Shown: positions 45,189 through 57,008 of the stretch, in pieces
How the letters are laid out: each line of letters starts with the position of its first letter
Position numbering within the stretch: the first letter of the stretch is position 1
Assembly (NCBI RefSeq): GCF_010183535.1
Contig: NC_071329.1
Span: forward strand, 744,001 to 808,000
DNA: 64,000 bases
Origin: Caenorhabditis remanei
Lineage: Eukaryota; Nematoda; Chromadorea; Rhabditida; Rhabditidae
Reading direction: 5' to 3'
Notes under the pieces: model-generated
What the model was told of the DNA's origin: nothing
The model's database searches: none
The model's input: the letters and a program-made list of their open reading frames with translations, nothing else
Made by a program: the position numbers and the translations under genes

Positions 45189-48100
45189 TCAAATAGTAGC
45201 TCTTCCATCTCGATAAACCACTCCCAACTTATGAATCTTTCTTTCCAATTTCTGGATTTGATCCCTGTATTCTCTCTGTTTCGTAACATCTCTTGTCTCC
45301 TCGAATTCCTTTTCCAATGTTTTCTTCTTCTCCAACAGTTCCATGATCTCATAAACGTTTTTGAATTTTTCCTCGATATTTCCATATCTGACAGCATTAT
45401 CATAAGGTTTCCATGCAGACAGTACCACAGCATTTAATGTATAGTCAATAAACAATAGCTTGTGGGCTCGCGAAGTGGACTTGGCAAGTCTGGAAATGTC
45501 CGGAAGTTAAATTAGAATAATTTTTAAACTTACGTGAAGTATCCACTGTTAGGAGGATTCTCGTCAACCTCCAACACAACCAATTCGTTGAAAAGTCCTT
45601 CCAACTGAATAATTTCCATCGCTCTGATCTTCATCCATAAGAACATATCATCTGGACAATTGATCCAAATGTCAATGAAGTGTCTCACTTCTTCCGAAGT
45701 GAGTTTAGTTTTGCCCAATGTCACATTTTCCACACCTCTGATGTTCAGCATGTCACTCAAAGTGACCCATCGAGCATCATCGTAATCATTGGTTCGAAAT
45801 TTGAAGACCTAGAATAAAGGACTTAAATTTGAAACAGCTGCCTTAACTCACATTCTCATGCTTGAAATCCAATGGCATATCAGAATTGAAAATTTGAAAT
45901 TCTTTACGACGATCCGCCATATTCAAAAAGAAGGTTACGATCTCTGCATTGAATACACATCCATCCAATGTGATTTTGTTCCAAGCTGTTTTGAACGTGT
46001 TGTTCGAGAATATCTTTTCGAGAATAACTAAACTTGGAGTTACTTTTGTGAGTTGAATTCCGACACCCTTGATATTGATAACATGAGAAAGCCTGATGAT
46101 AGCTAGAGCTGTGTTTAGAATTGGCGTCCTTTTTTTGTACTGTAGCCTGAAACAAGACGTCCAGTTCATTTAATCAGGTTTCAGAGTTGATCCCTAAAAT
46201 TTTACAAGTCGCGATGCCGCCATCGGCACACATTCGTATCAGAAAGGCATCACAATTTCGATCATGTTGATTGTGAATGTCGACAAGATACTAAATCTCT
46301 TTGTACCAGTCGGTTCACGTCGCCTAACGGCGACTAAACCTCCTTCTCAACACCACCCTTCTAGGTGTTACAGCGCCTGCGGCGCTTCTCACATGGTTCA
46401 AGCAATCGGGGTATCAGAATTCTCTTTCTCTTCTGGTCCTATAACTTTTCTTCGATCGTTGGTAATTTTTATTAGCTGAGCAACCCGTTCCAGAGAGAAC
46501 AATTAAAACACTCCTACTTTTCTGATAAGATTTCGACAAATTACTGTAGAAGAACAGGAACTTGGTAACTCTATTTTCCCCTCATCAAAAGGCAGGTGAT
46601 CCTCTAAATATAAAGTTTCAACTTTTGATTGATCGGTGGCGATGCCGCCACCCTCCTCTGAATATGGCAAATATGGCAAACTAAGGCCATATTTAAACAA
46701 ATTCTTATTCTAGAATTTGCTTCTTTTTTGAAGGTAACCGAGCTACGACAAAGTTCCTCATTCAGAAATCACGGGTCTCAGAATTAACTGTACTAAATAC
46801 AGGGAATGTGTTCTTTGCCTGACTGAGAAACCCCTCACCAAAAGAGAATTTCCTTTTCACATCTTCAAAAGATGCGTTTAAAGTAGTCTTTTCAAGATTT
46901 TGACTTATCAGCGGCGATGCCGCCTCCTTCCCCCCAAATTCGTTCAAGATTTTGTTTCATATACACGGAAATCTTCTTTTAGTTTAATTTGATCCAAAAC
47001 GTTCTGCTTGAACTGTTCGGCGGCGATGCCGCCTCTCTTTTCTGGAATACTTTGAAACTAAAACTATTTCACATATTTCTAAGTTCAAAAGTTAAAGAAG
47101 CTCCTTATTCAGTCTATTTTGATTTCAATCCTTTTCATTCGTACCTGAGTGCTTCACAAAAATTCTCAAAATTCTTAAAGAAAACAAAACTCTTGATTCC
47201 CCTAAATATCTCACTCTTAACATGTCTACCTACTAAGTTCCTGGTCGTTTTCTTTTATTTTCTCTATTGTGATTGCGTTGGTGGCTTTTGGTCCATCATC
47301 TCGAATAAAAACTAACTAAATAAAAAAAACAAAGAAAAAAATTTTGAGTTTTTAAACGATCGGCGACAATGCCGCATGACTTCCCCATGAAGATTCGGAC
47401 GAAAGGTTTATTGTTAACTACTATCAGTTTCTGACTCGGTGTTTGTAGGATTGTGAATTTTTAAACACCGTCAAAGTTGGACCTCAATCATCCATTATGA
47501 CAGAATTGTAGCGGTGTGTACAGAGTCAACAGAAAGATAGCTACTCCACCCTTTTGTTCTAAAATCTCGACCATAATTACAACTTTCATATACTGACTGT
47601 CTATGCTCTTATCAAAACAAAAAAACCAAAAAACTTTTCGGACCTGGCAGGAACGAACTCACTACCTCATGGGTGAGAGTCATCTGCGTAGACCTCTACA
47701 CCAAATACGCGCGGCCGCGGCGCTCTCGAGAATGCTGTCAAGAAACACCGAGTCAGTAGTTTTGAGCTTTCAACCACCCTGTCGGGACACACCTTTTCTG
47801 AACGCTTTCTACTGATGAAATCGACATCGTCTCCAGAAGACGTCAAATTTGATATTTTTGAAAAAAGAAAAGTTCGGGCATCATCTAAGGGAAATTTCCA
47901 ATCTATCTATGTAGGTTTCATAAAAATCGGTCCACTACGGAGGGAGTTATGACATGCAACAAATAAACAGACACACGGATCTGTTGAATATTATTAGTAA
48001 AGATTTGCATCGCGGTCAAAAAACAAGCATAATTAAAATACGATCAGTATGCCGGTTCAAATATTTGAAACTTTTGACACAAACACTAATATGTGAACCT

Positions 48101-48498
48101 TAGATCATTTTTAGCGACTTACCAGTAATATCCTCCTTCTCCTTTGTACTTATACCCTTGCTCGTTACAGCATATTTCAAAACCTGTCACTCCCCACAGT
48201 GTTATAAACGAATCGCTTTCATGGAAAACTATTTCAGGGTAATAATATTGTTTTTTGATTAATTTCACATCGGCTTTCATCCGTTTCGAAGTGAGACTCA
48301 ATGCAAATCTAAATCAGTTAATTAGTTATACTAATTAAGTCAGGAGTATTCAAATTACCGTTCAGCTGGATCCATTAGTTGTATTATCAACATTCTGACA
48401 ATAATTGGTAGTTTTTTAAACTTGAATTCTTTTCTTATCAAGAATTTCGGATCAAACAGAATCTGATGGCAATACTTCAAAGCAAGTGTGCTAAGCAT
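45189..48498 (-). CDS. B9: F-box / FBA_2-like protein, B subfamily, 398 aa, Helitron in intron 2
   Basis: Five exons: 48498-48359, 48308-48123, 46146-45852, 45808-45534, 45489-45189. The F-box is FKFKKLPIIVRMLIIQLMDP plus FALSLTSKRMK. Exon 3 has the NMADRRKEF and DMPLDFKHEN blocks but CVFNAEIVTFFL in place of the usual FNSEIVNFFL. Exon 4 starts VFKFRTNDYDDARWV like B3. The tail ends GVVYRDGRATI. Intron 2 is 2.0 kb because of Helitron 3; the flanking intron sequence matches intron 2 of B3, and the exon phases still agree. Inferred SCF adaptor. Confidence 0.83.
46306..48003 (-). mobile_element. Non-autonomous Helitron 3 (1,698 bp) in B9 intron 2
   Basis: Minus-strand start TCTTTACTAATAATATTC and end ACCGACTGG with hairpin CGCCGTTAGGCG. 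It lies between A and T; the empty site is in B3 intron 2 near 23510 (GTTGCATTTGCATCGCGG). The interior is diverged from Helitrons 1 and 2 and contains several GGCGATGCCGCC copies and a tRNA-like stretch. Confidence 0.85.
47641..47708 (-). other. tRNA-like sequence inside Helitron 3 (weak)
   Basis: On the minus strand TGGTGTAGAGG resembles an A box and GAGTTCGTTCC, about 35 nt downstream, resembles a B box. I could not pair a full acceptor or T stem, so it is at most a tRNA relic or SINE-like Pol III promoter. Confidence 0.25.
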
Positions 48499-48922
48499 AT
48501 TGAAATACAGGAAAATAGGTAAGATCTAATCAATAATTGGGAGAGACGTGGAAGGGTTGCTGAGTGTCTGTGTAATGAAAGGTCTCTCGTAATGAGGCAA
48601 TACCATCTGTCTCCACGTCACCGAGGAAATAAGGACTTAGGCAAACACGCAGAGAACGTCGGTCACATTACCATTCAGAGGCTACGGCTGACTAGGGAAG
48701 GGTACCCCGAGACGCAGTGGAGTTATTAGATTTGACTCGGAAAGTGTCAGCATTCAAAGAAATGGTAGTTCATTTTGTTAAGATAGTTTCATAACGAAAA
48801 GAAATACACAATTCAATTTAAAACATTTTAAAAAGAAACATTCTTCAAATAAAGAAATGATAAACATGCAATAACAAATGCATAAAACATCAAAAAACGT
48901 ACAAGAATAAGAATACAAGTTA

Positions 48923-50715
48923 TCAAAAAGTAGCTCTTCCATCTCGATAAAATACTCCCAACTCATGAATCTTTCTTTCCAATTCCTGGATTTGATCTCT
49001 GTATCCTCTCCGTTTCGCAACATCTTTTATCTCCTCCAACTCCTTTTCCAATGTTCTCTTTTTTTCCAGCAGTACCAGGATCTCATAAACATTTTTGAAC
49101 ATTTCTTCATTTTCATCTCTGCGGCTATTCTTTTTGAATTTTTCCTCGATATTTCCATCTCTGTCAGCATTATCATAAGGTTTCCATGCAGACAGTACCG
49201 CAGCATTTAATTTATAGTGAATAAACAAGAGCTTGTAGGGTCGCGAAGTGGGCTTGGCAAGTCTGGAAATGTCCGGAAGTTAAATTAGAATAATTTTTTA
49301 AACTTACGTGAAGTATCCAATGTTAGGAGGATTCATGTCATGCTCCAACACAACCAATTCGTTGAATAGTCCTCCCAACTGAATAATTTCCATCGCTGTG
49401 ATTCTCATCCATTTGAACATATCTCTTGGACAATTAATCCAACGGGAAATGAAGCGTCTCACATGATTCGAAGTGAGTCTAGTCCTGTACAATGACACAT
49501 TTTCCACAGCTCTGATGTTCTGCATGTCACTCAAAGTGACCCATCGAGCATCAAAGTAACAAATGGTTCCAAATTTGAAAGCCTGGAATATATGTACAGT
49601 ACAGTGCAAGAAGATACAAACTTTGGATTTATTTAGTTGAAAATGCCCAACTTTGAAAGAGTGTTACGGTTTTAATGATTGTCACACAAAGTAAATTTTT
49701 AATGGATCATACAGATCAAAGATAGAGCTTCATTTTTGTAGTTGACAACTTTTTTGTACGGACACTTTCTAGAGAGTTATGGTCATTTTAAGGAGACAAC
49801 TCAAAAATCACTGTATTTCACTGAAATCGGACTATTTTTGGAGAGAAATTACTTTGCCAAAACGTAACTCTCTAGAGAAAATGCTGTCAACTACAAAAAT
49901 GAAGATCCACTCTTGGTCTGTATGATTTATATATAAATTATTTTGTGGGACAATCAGTAGTACTCAAACAACTATCCTAAACTCACATTCTCATGTTTGA
50001 AATCCAGTGGCATGTCACAATCAAAAATATAAAACTCTTTACGACGATCCGCCATATTCAAAAAGAAATTGACAATCTCCGAATTCAATACAATATCGTG
50101 CACTGTGATTTTGTCCCAAGATGATTTGAAAGTGTCATTGGAGAATATCTTTTTGAGACGTATCAAACTTGGAGTCACTTTGGTGAACAACATTTCGAGA
50201 CCATCCATATTAAAAACATCGGACATTTTGTTGATAGCTAGATCTGTGTTTCCAATTAGTGTCCCTTTATTGTAATGTAGCCTGAAACAAGATGTCTGGT
50301 TTTACACTTTTGAAACAATCAAACATTTTTCAGCAACTTACCAGTGATATCCTCCTAATCCCCTTTTATATCCTAGCGAGTTACAGCATATTTCGAAACC
50401 TGTGACTCCCCGCAGTTGTATATACGAAGCTCTATTGCGAAAAATTATTTGAAAGTAATAATATTGTTTTTTGATTAATTTCACTTCGGTTTTCATCCGT
50501 TTTGAAGTGAGACTCAATGCAAATCTAAATCAGGGAATTAGTTATAGTAATTAAGTCACGAGTGTTCATATTTACCGTTCAGCTGGATCCATTAGTTGTA
50601 TTATCAACATTCTGACAATAATTGGTAGTTTTTTAAACTTGAATTCTTTTCTTATCGAGAATTTCGGATCGTACAGAATCTGATGGCAATACTTCAAAGA
50701 AAGTGTGCTAAGCAT
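48923..50715 (-). CDS. B10: F-box / FBA_2-like protein, B subfamily, 410 aa, chimeric tail exon
   Basis: Five exons: 50715-50576, 50524-50342, 50281-49987, 49582-49308, 49262-48923. Exon 4 has YFDARWVTLSDMQ and VRRFISRWINCPRDMF. Exon 5 is 39 nt longer than in B2: the segment GNIEEKFKK (as in B2 and B5) is followed by SRRDENEEMFKNVYEI and ELEEIKDVAKRR, as in B6, so the two versions of the same segment stand in tandem. The end is GVFYRDGRATF. The intron 3 MITE is shared with B2 and B5. The frame is fully open. Inferred SCF adaptor with an altered coil. Confidence 0.85.
49597..49968. mobile_element. Tc1-like MITE in B10 intron 3
   Basis: Third copy of the same insertion as in B2 and B5, at the same distance from the exon 4 acceptor and with the same truncated far end. 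Confidence 0.75.
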
Positions 50716-51154
50716 AATGAAATACGGAAAAGGAGTAAGAGCAAATCAATAATTGGGAGATATGACGTGGAAGGGTTGCTAAGGGTCTGTGTAATGAAAA
50801 TCTCCCGTAATGAGGCAATACCATCTGTTTCCACGTCATCAAGACCGAGAAAAGAAAGATTTGGTTGGTTGGCAAACACGTAGAGAACGTCTGCCACGTA
50901 ACCATTCAGAGGCTATGGCTGACTAGAGATAATACCCCAAGACACACTGAAGTTATGACTCGGAAAGTGTCAGCGTCCAAAAAAAAAGACAGTTCTTTAA
51001 AAGAATGTTAAGATAGTTTCATCTTGGAAGAATATACTCGATTCGATTTGAAACACTTCAAAAGGAACACTCTTCAAATACAAAATTAAACATGCAATAA
51101 TAAAAACACAGTAACAGCAGAACGACAGAAAACAAAAAGAACAGGTACAAGTTA

Positions 51155-52668
51155 TTAAATAGTAGCTCTTCCATCTAGATAAACCACTCCCAACTCATGA
51201 ATCCTTCTTTTCGATTCCTGGATTCGATTGCTCAATTCTCTCCATTTAGTTGCATCAGTTGTCTCTTCAAATTCTTTTTCCAATGTTTTCTTCTTCTCCA
51301 ACAGTTCCATGATCTCATAAACGTTTTTAAACTCTTTAACGAGATTTCCATATTTGACTATTTCAGAAGGTTCCCTTGCAGTCAGTACCACATAATTGGC
51401 TTCATGGTAAATAAATAACAGCTTGAAGTCTCGTGTAGTGGATTTGGCAAGTCTGGAAACGTACGAAAGTGAAATTTAAGTTAATTTTGAGACTTACGTG
51501 AAGTATATCATGCTCCGAGGACTGTCATGATACTCCAACACAATCAATTCGTTGAATAGTCCACCCAACTGAATAGTTTCCATCGCTATGATACTCATAT
51601 ACGAGAACATATCATCTGGACAATTGATCCAATAGGAAATGAAGTGTCTCACATGATTCGAAGTGAGTGTGGTTCTGGCAAATGTCACATTTTCCACATA
51701 TCTGATTTTCAGTATGTCATTCAAAGTGACCCATCGTGCATCACCGTAATCATTGGATCCAAATTTGAAAGCCTAGAATAGAGAACTTTCAATTCGAAAC
51801 AATTACCAAAAACTCACATTCTTATGCTTGAAATCCAATGGCATGTCAGAATGGCAAATTTGAAATTCTTTAAAGGGATCCGCCATATTCAAAAAGAAGT
51901 TGACAATCTCGGAATTGAACTCGATTCCATCCAATGTGATTTTGTTCCAAGATGACTTGAAAGCGTCATTGGAGAACAGCTTATTGACAAACACCAAACT
52001 TGGAGTTTTTCCAGTGAATCGAATTCCGAGACCATCCATATTAAAAATATTAGACATTTTGTTGATAGCGATGGCTGTGTTTCTAATGAGTGTCCCTTTC
52101 CTGTATTGTAGCCTGAAAAAAACACTGTCCGGTTGATTTAGTCAGGTTCCAGAGTTAATCCCTAGAACATTATTGAAAAAAACAAGCATGATTCAAATAC
52201 GATCAGAATGGGTGTTCAAATATTTGAAACTTTTGAAAAATACAGAAGTATGTGAAACGCAATCAATTTCAGCGGCTTACCAGTGATATCCTCCTCTTCT
52301 CCTTTTATACCCGAAGCTGTTACAGCATATTTCAAATCCTGACTCTCCATTCAGTCTGATAAGAAATAATTTTCTTGAAAATCTATTCTTTATATAACTT
52401 AATTGAAAGTAATAACTATGTTTCTTGATCAATTTCACTTCGATTTCCATCCGTTTTGAAGTGAGACTCAATGCGAATCTAAATCAGGTAATTAGTTACA
52501 CTAATTAAGTCACCAATATTAAAATTACCGTTCAGCTGGATCCATTAGTTGTATTATCAACATTCTGACAATAATTGGCAGTTTTTTAAACTTGAATTCT
52601 TTTCTTATCAAGAATTTCGGATCGTACAGAATCTGATGGCAATACTTCAAAGCAAGAGTGCTAAACAT
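51155..52668 (-). CDS. B11: F-box / FBA_2-like protein, B subfamily, 401 aa
   Basis: Five exons: 52668-52529, 52478-52281, 52112-51818, 51772-51498, 51452-51155. It starts MFSTLALKYCHQ instead of MLSTLALK. Exon 2 is the long 198-nt form, like B3. Exon 4 is YGDARWVTLNDIL and VRHFISYWINCPDDMF. The tail resembles B1 (EIVKYGN, ATKWRELSNRIQ) and ends GVVYLDGRATI. The gene is compact, with no transposon in any intron. It is the outermost B gene of the array; its 5' flank diverges sooner than in the others. Inferred SCF adaptor. Confidence 0.86.
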
Positions 52669-52935
52669 AATGAAATACGAAAAAGAAATGAGAGAAAATC
52701 AATAATTGGGAGAGATGTCGAAGGGTTGCTGAGGGTCTGTCGATCGTAATGAGGCAATACCATCTGCCACCACGTCATTCTTTGACGAAACGACAGAAGA
52801 TAGAATTAGTGGATTGGCAAACACATACAGGTGAACGGAGAACATTCGCAAGGTGCCTCCAGTACACATTTTTTGTTCGCATTTAGCTTTTTGTAGTGTT
52901 CTATTTAAAAACGATAACATCGGTGGAATTTTCAG

Positions 52936-53013
52936 ACTTGCGAAATCTCCTTCATGTGCATATCATCCACTAGCAGTCAGCTATGCTTTCAATCTTGTTA
53001 TACTATCTGCCTG
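52936..53013 (+). pseudogene. Fragment of a C-type exon 5
   Basis: After a TTTTCAG acceptor it reads LAKSPS, HPLAVSYAFNLVILSA, matching the start of exon 5 in C1 and C2 for about 78 bp, then loses similarity at a TGA. No other C exons are nearby. Confidence 0.7.
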
Positions 53014-53600
53014 AAATCCATGAGGCCTTTTTTGTGGGCACCGTGTCCTATTCAAGAGCCAAAAATTTTTGAAAAATCAATTTTAATGATAACATTGGTA
53101 CATGCATATAAAATTACATCCGAAAGTATTATGGGTATAAGAACAAATAGACAGACAGGAGGACAGAACCGTATGAATGATATAATAAAATACAGCAGCT
53201 GCCTCGTGAGGAGGAAAAACATCATATTTTTTATACATAGTAGATTCTGATAATTTAGAAAATTCTAAGAAACCTTTGTTATTGACGCATATGCTGCAAT
53301 TCGCTCAAAACGCCAAAATTCCCGTTTCTAGACTAGAAATGAGCCTAGGTAGAACAAATATCCAAGAGGTTGTGTTCGGAATATAAATAGAAAAACTAAG
53401 GAAATAACCTGAAAACTGAGGAAACGAGGAATTTAGGAAAAAATATTGTCCAAAAGGACTACACTGAAAAACTGTTCCACAAGAGCTTATTGGGAGTCAG
53501 GAGGATAGGAATTGTGACGTTTGAAACGATTTTTAACAAATGCGGCAATAATAAAGGTTTTTTAGAATTGTCCGAAATACCTGAATCGGTGATAAAAAAA

Positions 53601-53812
53601 TACCGTAAAACCTGTAATAGAGGCCCATCTAGCGGTTCTTATAAGTCGGTTCTCAAAGGAAATATCAAAAAGTTGCTAGCTGACAAAATATAGCTTGATA
53701 TTCATAGAATATTTTTTCAGTTGTAGACATTTTCATATCTCTGAAGACAGCCGAGATAGGATGCTCCAAACTCGGTGCGCCTCTATTACAGGTTTTACGG
53801 TATTGTCCTCTT
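53601..53812. mobile_element. 212-bp MITE with TACCGTAAAACCTG ends
   Basis: Starts TACCGTAAAACCTGTAATAG and ends with its inverse CTATTACAGGTTTTACGGTA. Non-coding. It lies immediately downstream of pseudogene D. Confidence 0.8.
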
Positions 53813-54376
53813 TTTTAATTATTCAGGTAACGGTAGGTAGTCCACGATCATAATACACTCCTTTTTTCTGAAGTTCCATATTTATCTCCAGGATTTCTTT
53901 AGTGTCATTCAGTTCATGTGTTAGTGATTTTTTCCTTTCTAGCATCTTCAAAATATGAAACTCGGGAGCAAACTGATATTCTTCACTATCCCTTGTCTTC
54001 AATTTTCCATTAATAGAGATGGCATTCATATAAATAGTTTCCCGATTCCAATTCAAATGAAGCAGTTGTTTTGTTCGAAATTCCGGTGATTTTACTGCTC
54101 TGAAAAAAATCTCAAAAATTATTTTTCGACAGTATAAAACATGAACTTACATTAGCCAACACCAACATCCCTTTCGAATTACTCTCAGAACAACGAGATC
54201 ATTGAATAATTCATTCAGTTTAAGTGGTACTCCTTGCGCTCTATCTATATGAAACATTGTGAACAAATCATTTTCTGAATTCACCCAATGCATGAGGAAC
54301 TTGTTGATATCAGTAGGACTCAAATTGTTCTTTCCGAGTGTTATAATATAATTGTCCTTGATTGAAAGGAGATGTT

Positions 54377-55843
54377 TAATAATAGTTTATTCATCTTTTG
54401 TGAGAGAAAAAAAAGAACCGGGCGAAAATTATAAGAACATACAACAAGAAGGGGTGAATAAATATGTAAGATGAACTATAGGACCCGCAAAGAGTCCAGC
54501 GCTCAAATTTTAGGATAAATGGTCTGTAATGGCAGCTGGCGGAGTCGAGACGCAAAAGTTGGTTCGGTTACGGTTTTAGGGAAGTAGGGTACGATTTTAT
54601 CCCAGGTCGAAAAGTGTTTATGTAGGAATGAATTGTTTTTCTTACCGCAAAGAACTATTCTATATGGGAACCGGGGGGAATGCGCGGGTTTTACATATAA
54701 GGCAAGATTTGGGAAATGACACTGGTGGGTTACAATTTTAAAGTAAGTTTTGAGAATTAGAATGATGCGTCTATGGTACATGGACATTTGGGATGAGATT
54801 TCTAAGCGTCGCTCATAAGGGGAAAGATGTGCATTGGATGAGGTGGGTTGAAAGGATATGTTACATCTGTGGAATACTTTCCGAGAGAAGAAACGGAGGG
54901 GAGATTCAAGTTGAGATGTACTGAGAGAGTTTGAAGGGTGAAATAGTTCGCAAGCGTATTCGAGTGTTGGACGAATGAAGGAATTAAAGAGCTTGAAGTA
55001 GAACTTTATATTGTTTGAACGGAAGCTATTCAATATTCTTCTGCAATTGAATTTAGCGCTGTTTACTATTTTTGCAATGTGAGCTTCAAACTTTAAATCA
55101 CAATCGACAAGAAGACCAAGATCTCTAGCAGCATTGGCAGACGCTAGTTTAGCGTTCCCAATGAAATAATCTTTATGGGGGTTGCTTACACCAAGGTGCA
55201 AGACAACAGTTTTATTTTCCGCTAGTTGAAGTTTCCACTGATCGCACCAGTCAGAGATAACGTTGAGTGTTTCCTGGAGACTGGCGGGGTTTTCGCTGTA
55301 GATCTTAAGATCATCAGCAAATGCGATGGAATACACATCTGATGGAAGGGACTGAATCAGATCATTGATATAAATCAAGAACAGGAATGGACCCGTTACA
55401 GTACCTTGAAGAACACCAGAGACGTTATTAAAACTATTATCTGAAATGTAGTCGTCTATTTTGACTCGAGATTCGCGGTTGGACAAAAAGGATCTGAACC
55501 AATCGCAAAGCGATGAGTCAAGGCCAAAATGCATTAATTTGAATAACAGAAGATCATGAGGAACCGAATCGAATGCTTTTCGGAAATCGGTTAGAATGAC
55601 GTCCATAAATGCTTTCGGTTTCGAAAGAGTTAGGTGGTACTGAGAGGTGGCATCGATGAGGGCCAGTGGGCATGATCTATTGCTTAGGAATCCGTACTGT
55701 TTCTTGGACAGCTGAGCATCGAGTTCTGATTTAATTGGTTTCAGGATTAATCTCTCAAATAATCTGGCTAGAGGATGTGTAAGAGAGATGGGTCTGAAGT
55801 TAGAAGGATCTAGAATGCTGCCCAGGATCTAGAATGCTGCCCC
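54377..55843 (-). mobile_element. 5'-truncated CR1/jockey-like LINE in exon 4 of D
   Basis: One open frame from about 55840 to the stop at 54503 (about 440 aa). Reverse-transcriptase motifs in order: FRPISLTHPL, KKQYGF, ILTDFRKAFDSV (A), GVLQGTVTGPFLF (B), IAFADDLKIY (C), then a thumb-like region with LSPYERR. The endonuclease part is missing, as in most truncated copies. The 3' end (DATGAATAAAC-like, no long poly(A)) abuts AACATC of the host exon; the target duplication is at most 3 bp. The frame is open, so the insertion is probably young. Confidence 0.87.
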
Positions 55844-55913
55844 GTTCAAGATGGATCCAGCGAGAATCGCAATAATGTATGTCAGTGAATTTAAAAAGCT
55901 GAAGTGTTTTTTG

Positions 55914-56273
55914 CATACTTGCAAACCGGGCCGAATCGGGCCGACACGGGCCGGCTCGTAACTCGCTCAAAACGCAATATTATGAACTGAAAAATATACC
56001 AAAATGTAGATCTCAGCGAGTTCTATGTCCGTGATCTCCTACGGGTCAGATGGCTATTCGTTGATATGTCGCGGGTCGGGAAAAAGTGCCAAAAAACCCG
56101 AAAATGGTCAAAAAAGCCATTCTAGCCCGGCCCGCGACATATTAACGAATAGCCATCCGGCCCTGAGCAGGTCACGGACGTAAAACTCGTCGAGATCTTC
56201 ATTTTGGTATATTTTTCAGCTCATAATATTGCGTTTTCGAGCGAGTTACAAGCCGGCCCGGTTTGCAAGTATG
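55914..56273. mobile_element. CATACTTG palindromic MITE in D intron 3
   Basis: Ends CATACTTGCAAACCGGGCC and the inverse GGTTTGCAAGTATG; flanks GTTTTTTG and GTTTTTTT form an 8-bp duplication with one mismatch. It carries the same core as the 15.99-kb copy. Confidence 0.82.
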
Positions 56274-57008
56274 GTTTTTTTTTGTAGTGATTGTCGCGAA
56301 TTAGTTGAAAAACTTACATTTGGATGATTATAATCTTCTGGAATTTCTCCTTCCTGAATATGTAAGTCTTGATCCGCCTGTATATTTTCCATCAAATAAT
56401 CCATTTCTTTTGTGGTGCACTTAACACCAAACACGTGCAATGCTTTGAAATTTTTGAATTCCGGAGCTTCAATCACTTCTTTAACTGTTGTATTCTTGTT
56501 GGTCATGTCATAGGTAATACCAAATTTGCCACATATGAAAAGATTCTGAATCTTAGTGAAAACTTTTTTTATGTTCTGCAGAGTTGGAGAGTTAGAGGTC
56601 AACCTGCAAATATTTACAGAACTATTCAGGTATAAGCCTAATGACTTCTCTTACCAAGATTTCATAGCTTGTCTAGTTATTTCTTCTTCTTCTTCATCGT
56701 ATTTTAAATTGTAATCAATTTTGAATTTGTTACGAAGATGTAGGAATTTTCATCAATGAAAGTGAGCATGCAGAATCCAAGCGAAACCCGAGCGATCTTA
56801 ACAATTGATTCGGTTTTTTTTTAAGTCATAGCCAATTTTATTCTGAAAATGAGAATTCGAATACATATTGAGACGATCGAGATTATGGTCGATGTAACAA
56901 TGAATATAAAACTCACATTTCACCAAGGCTCATAAGTCGAACCACTTTAATTAGTGGAAGGGTGGGCAGCTTTTGCAGGGAGAAAGTAAATGCTTCATTG
57001 GTTTCCAT

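Larger units (their letters stand above)
53823..57008 (-). pseudogene. D: diverged A-like F-box gene, frameshifted and split by a LINE
   Basis: Exons: 57008-56917 (METNEAFTFSLQKLPTLPLIK, an F-box start), exon 2 ending near 56660, 56603-56318, exon 4 in two parts (55898-55844 and 54376-54151), 54099-53823. Exon 2 has two frame breaks: in an A8 run after KLAMT, and before KYDEEEEEITRQ. Exon 4 is cut in its HLEHLL motif by a 1.47-kb LINE; the rest reads NNLSPTDINKFLMHWVNSE. Exon 5 is open and short (EEYQFAPEFHILKMLERKK). Intron 3 has a MITE. It is the most diverged family member here and clearly inactive. Confidence 0.83.

Noticed and set aside
54377..55843. RT frame as part of a host gene
   Set aside because: RT motifs A-C are those of a CR1/jockey-like LINE, and the F-box exon 4 reads continuously when the element is skipped.
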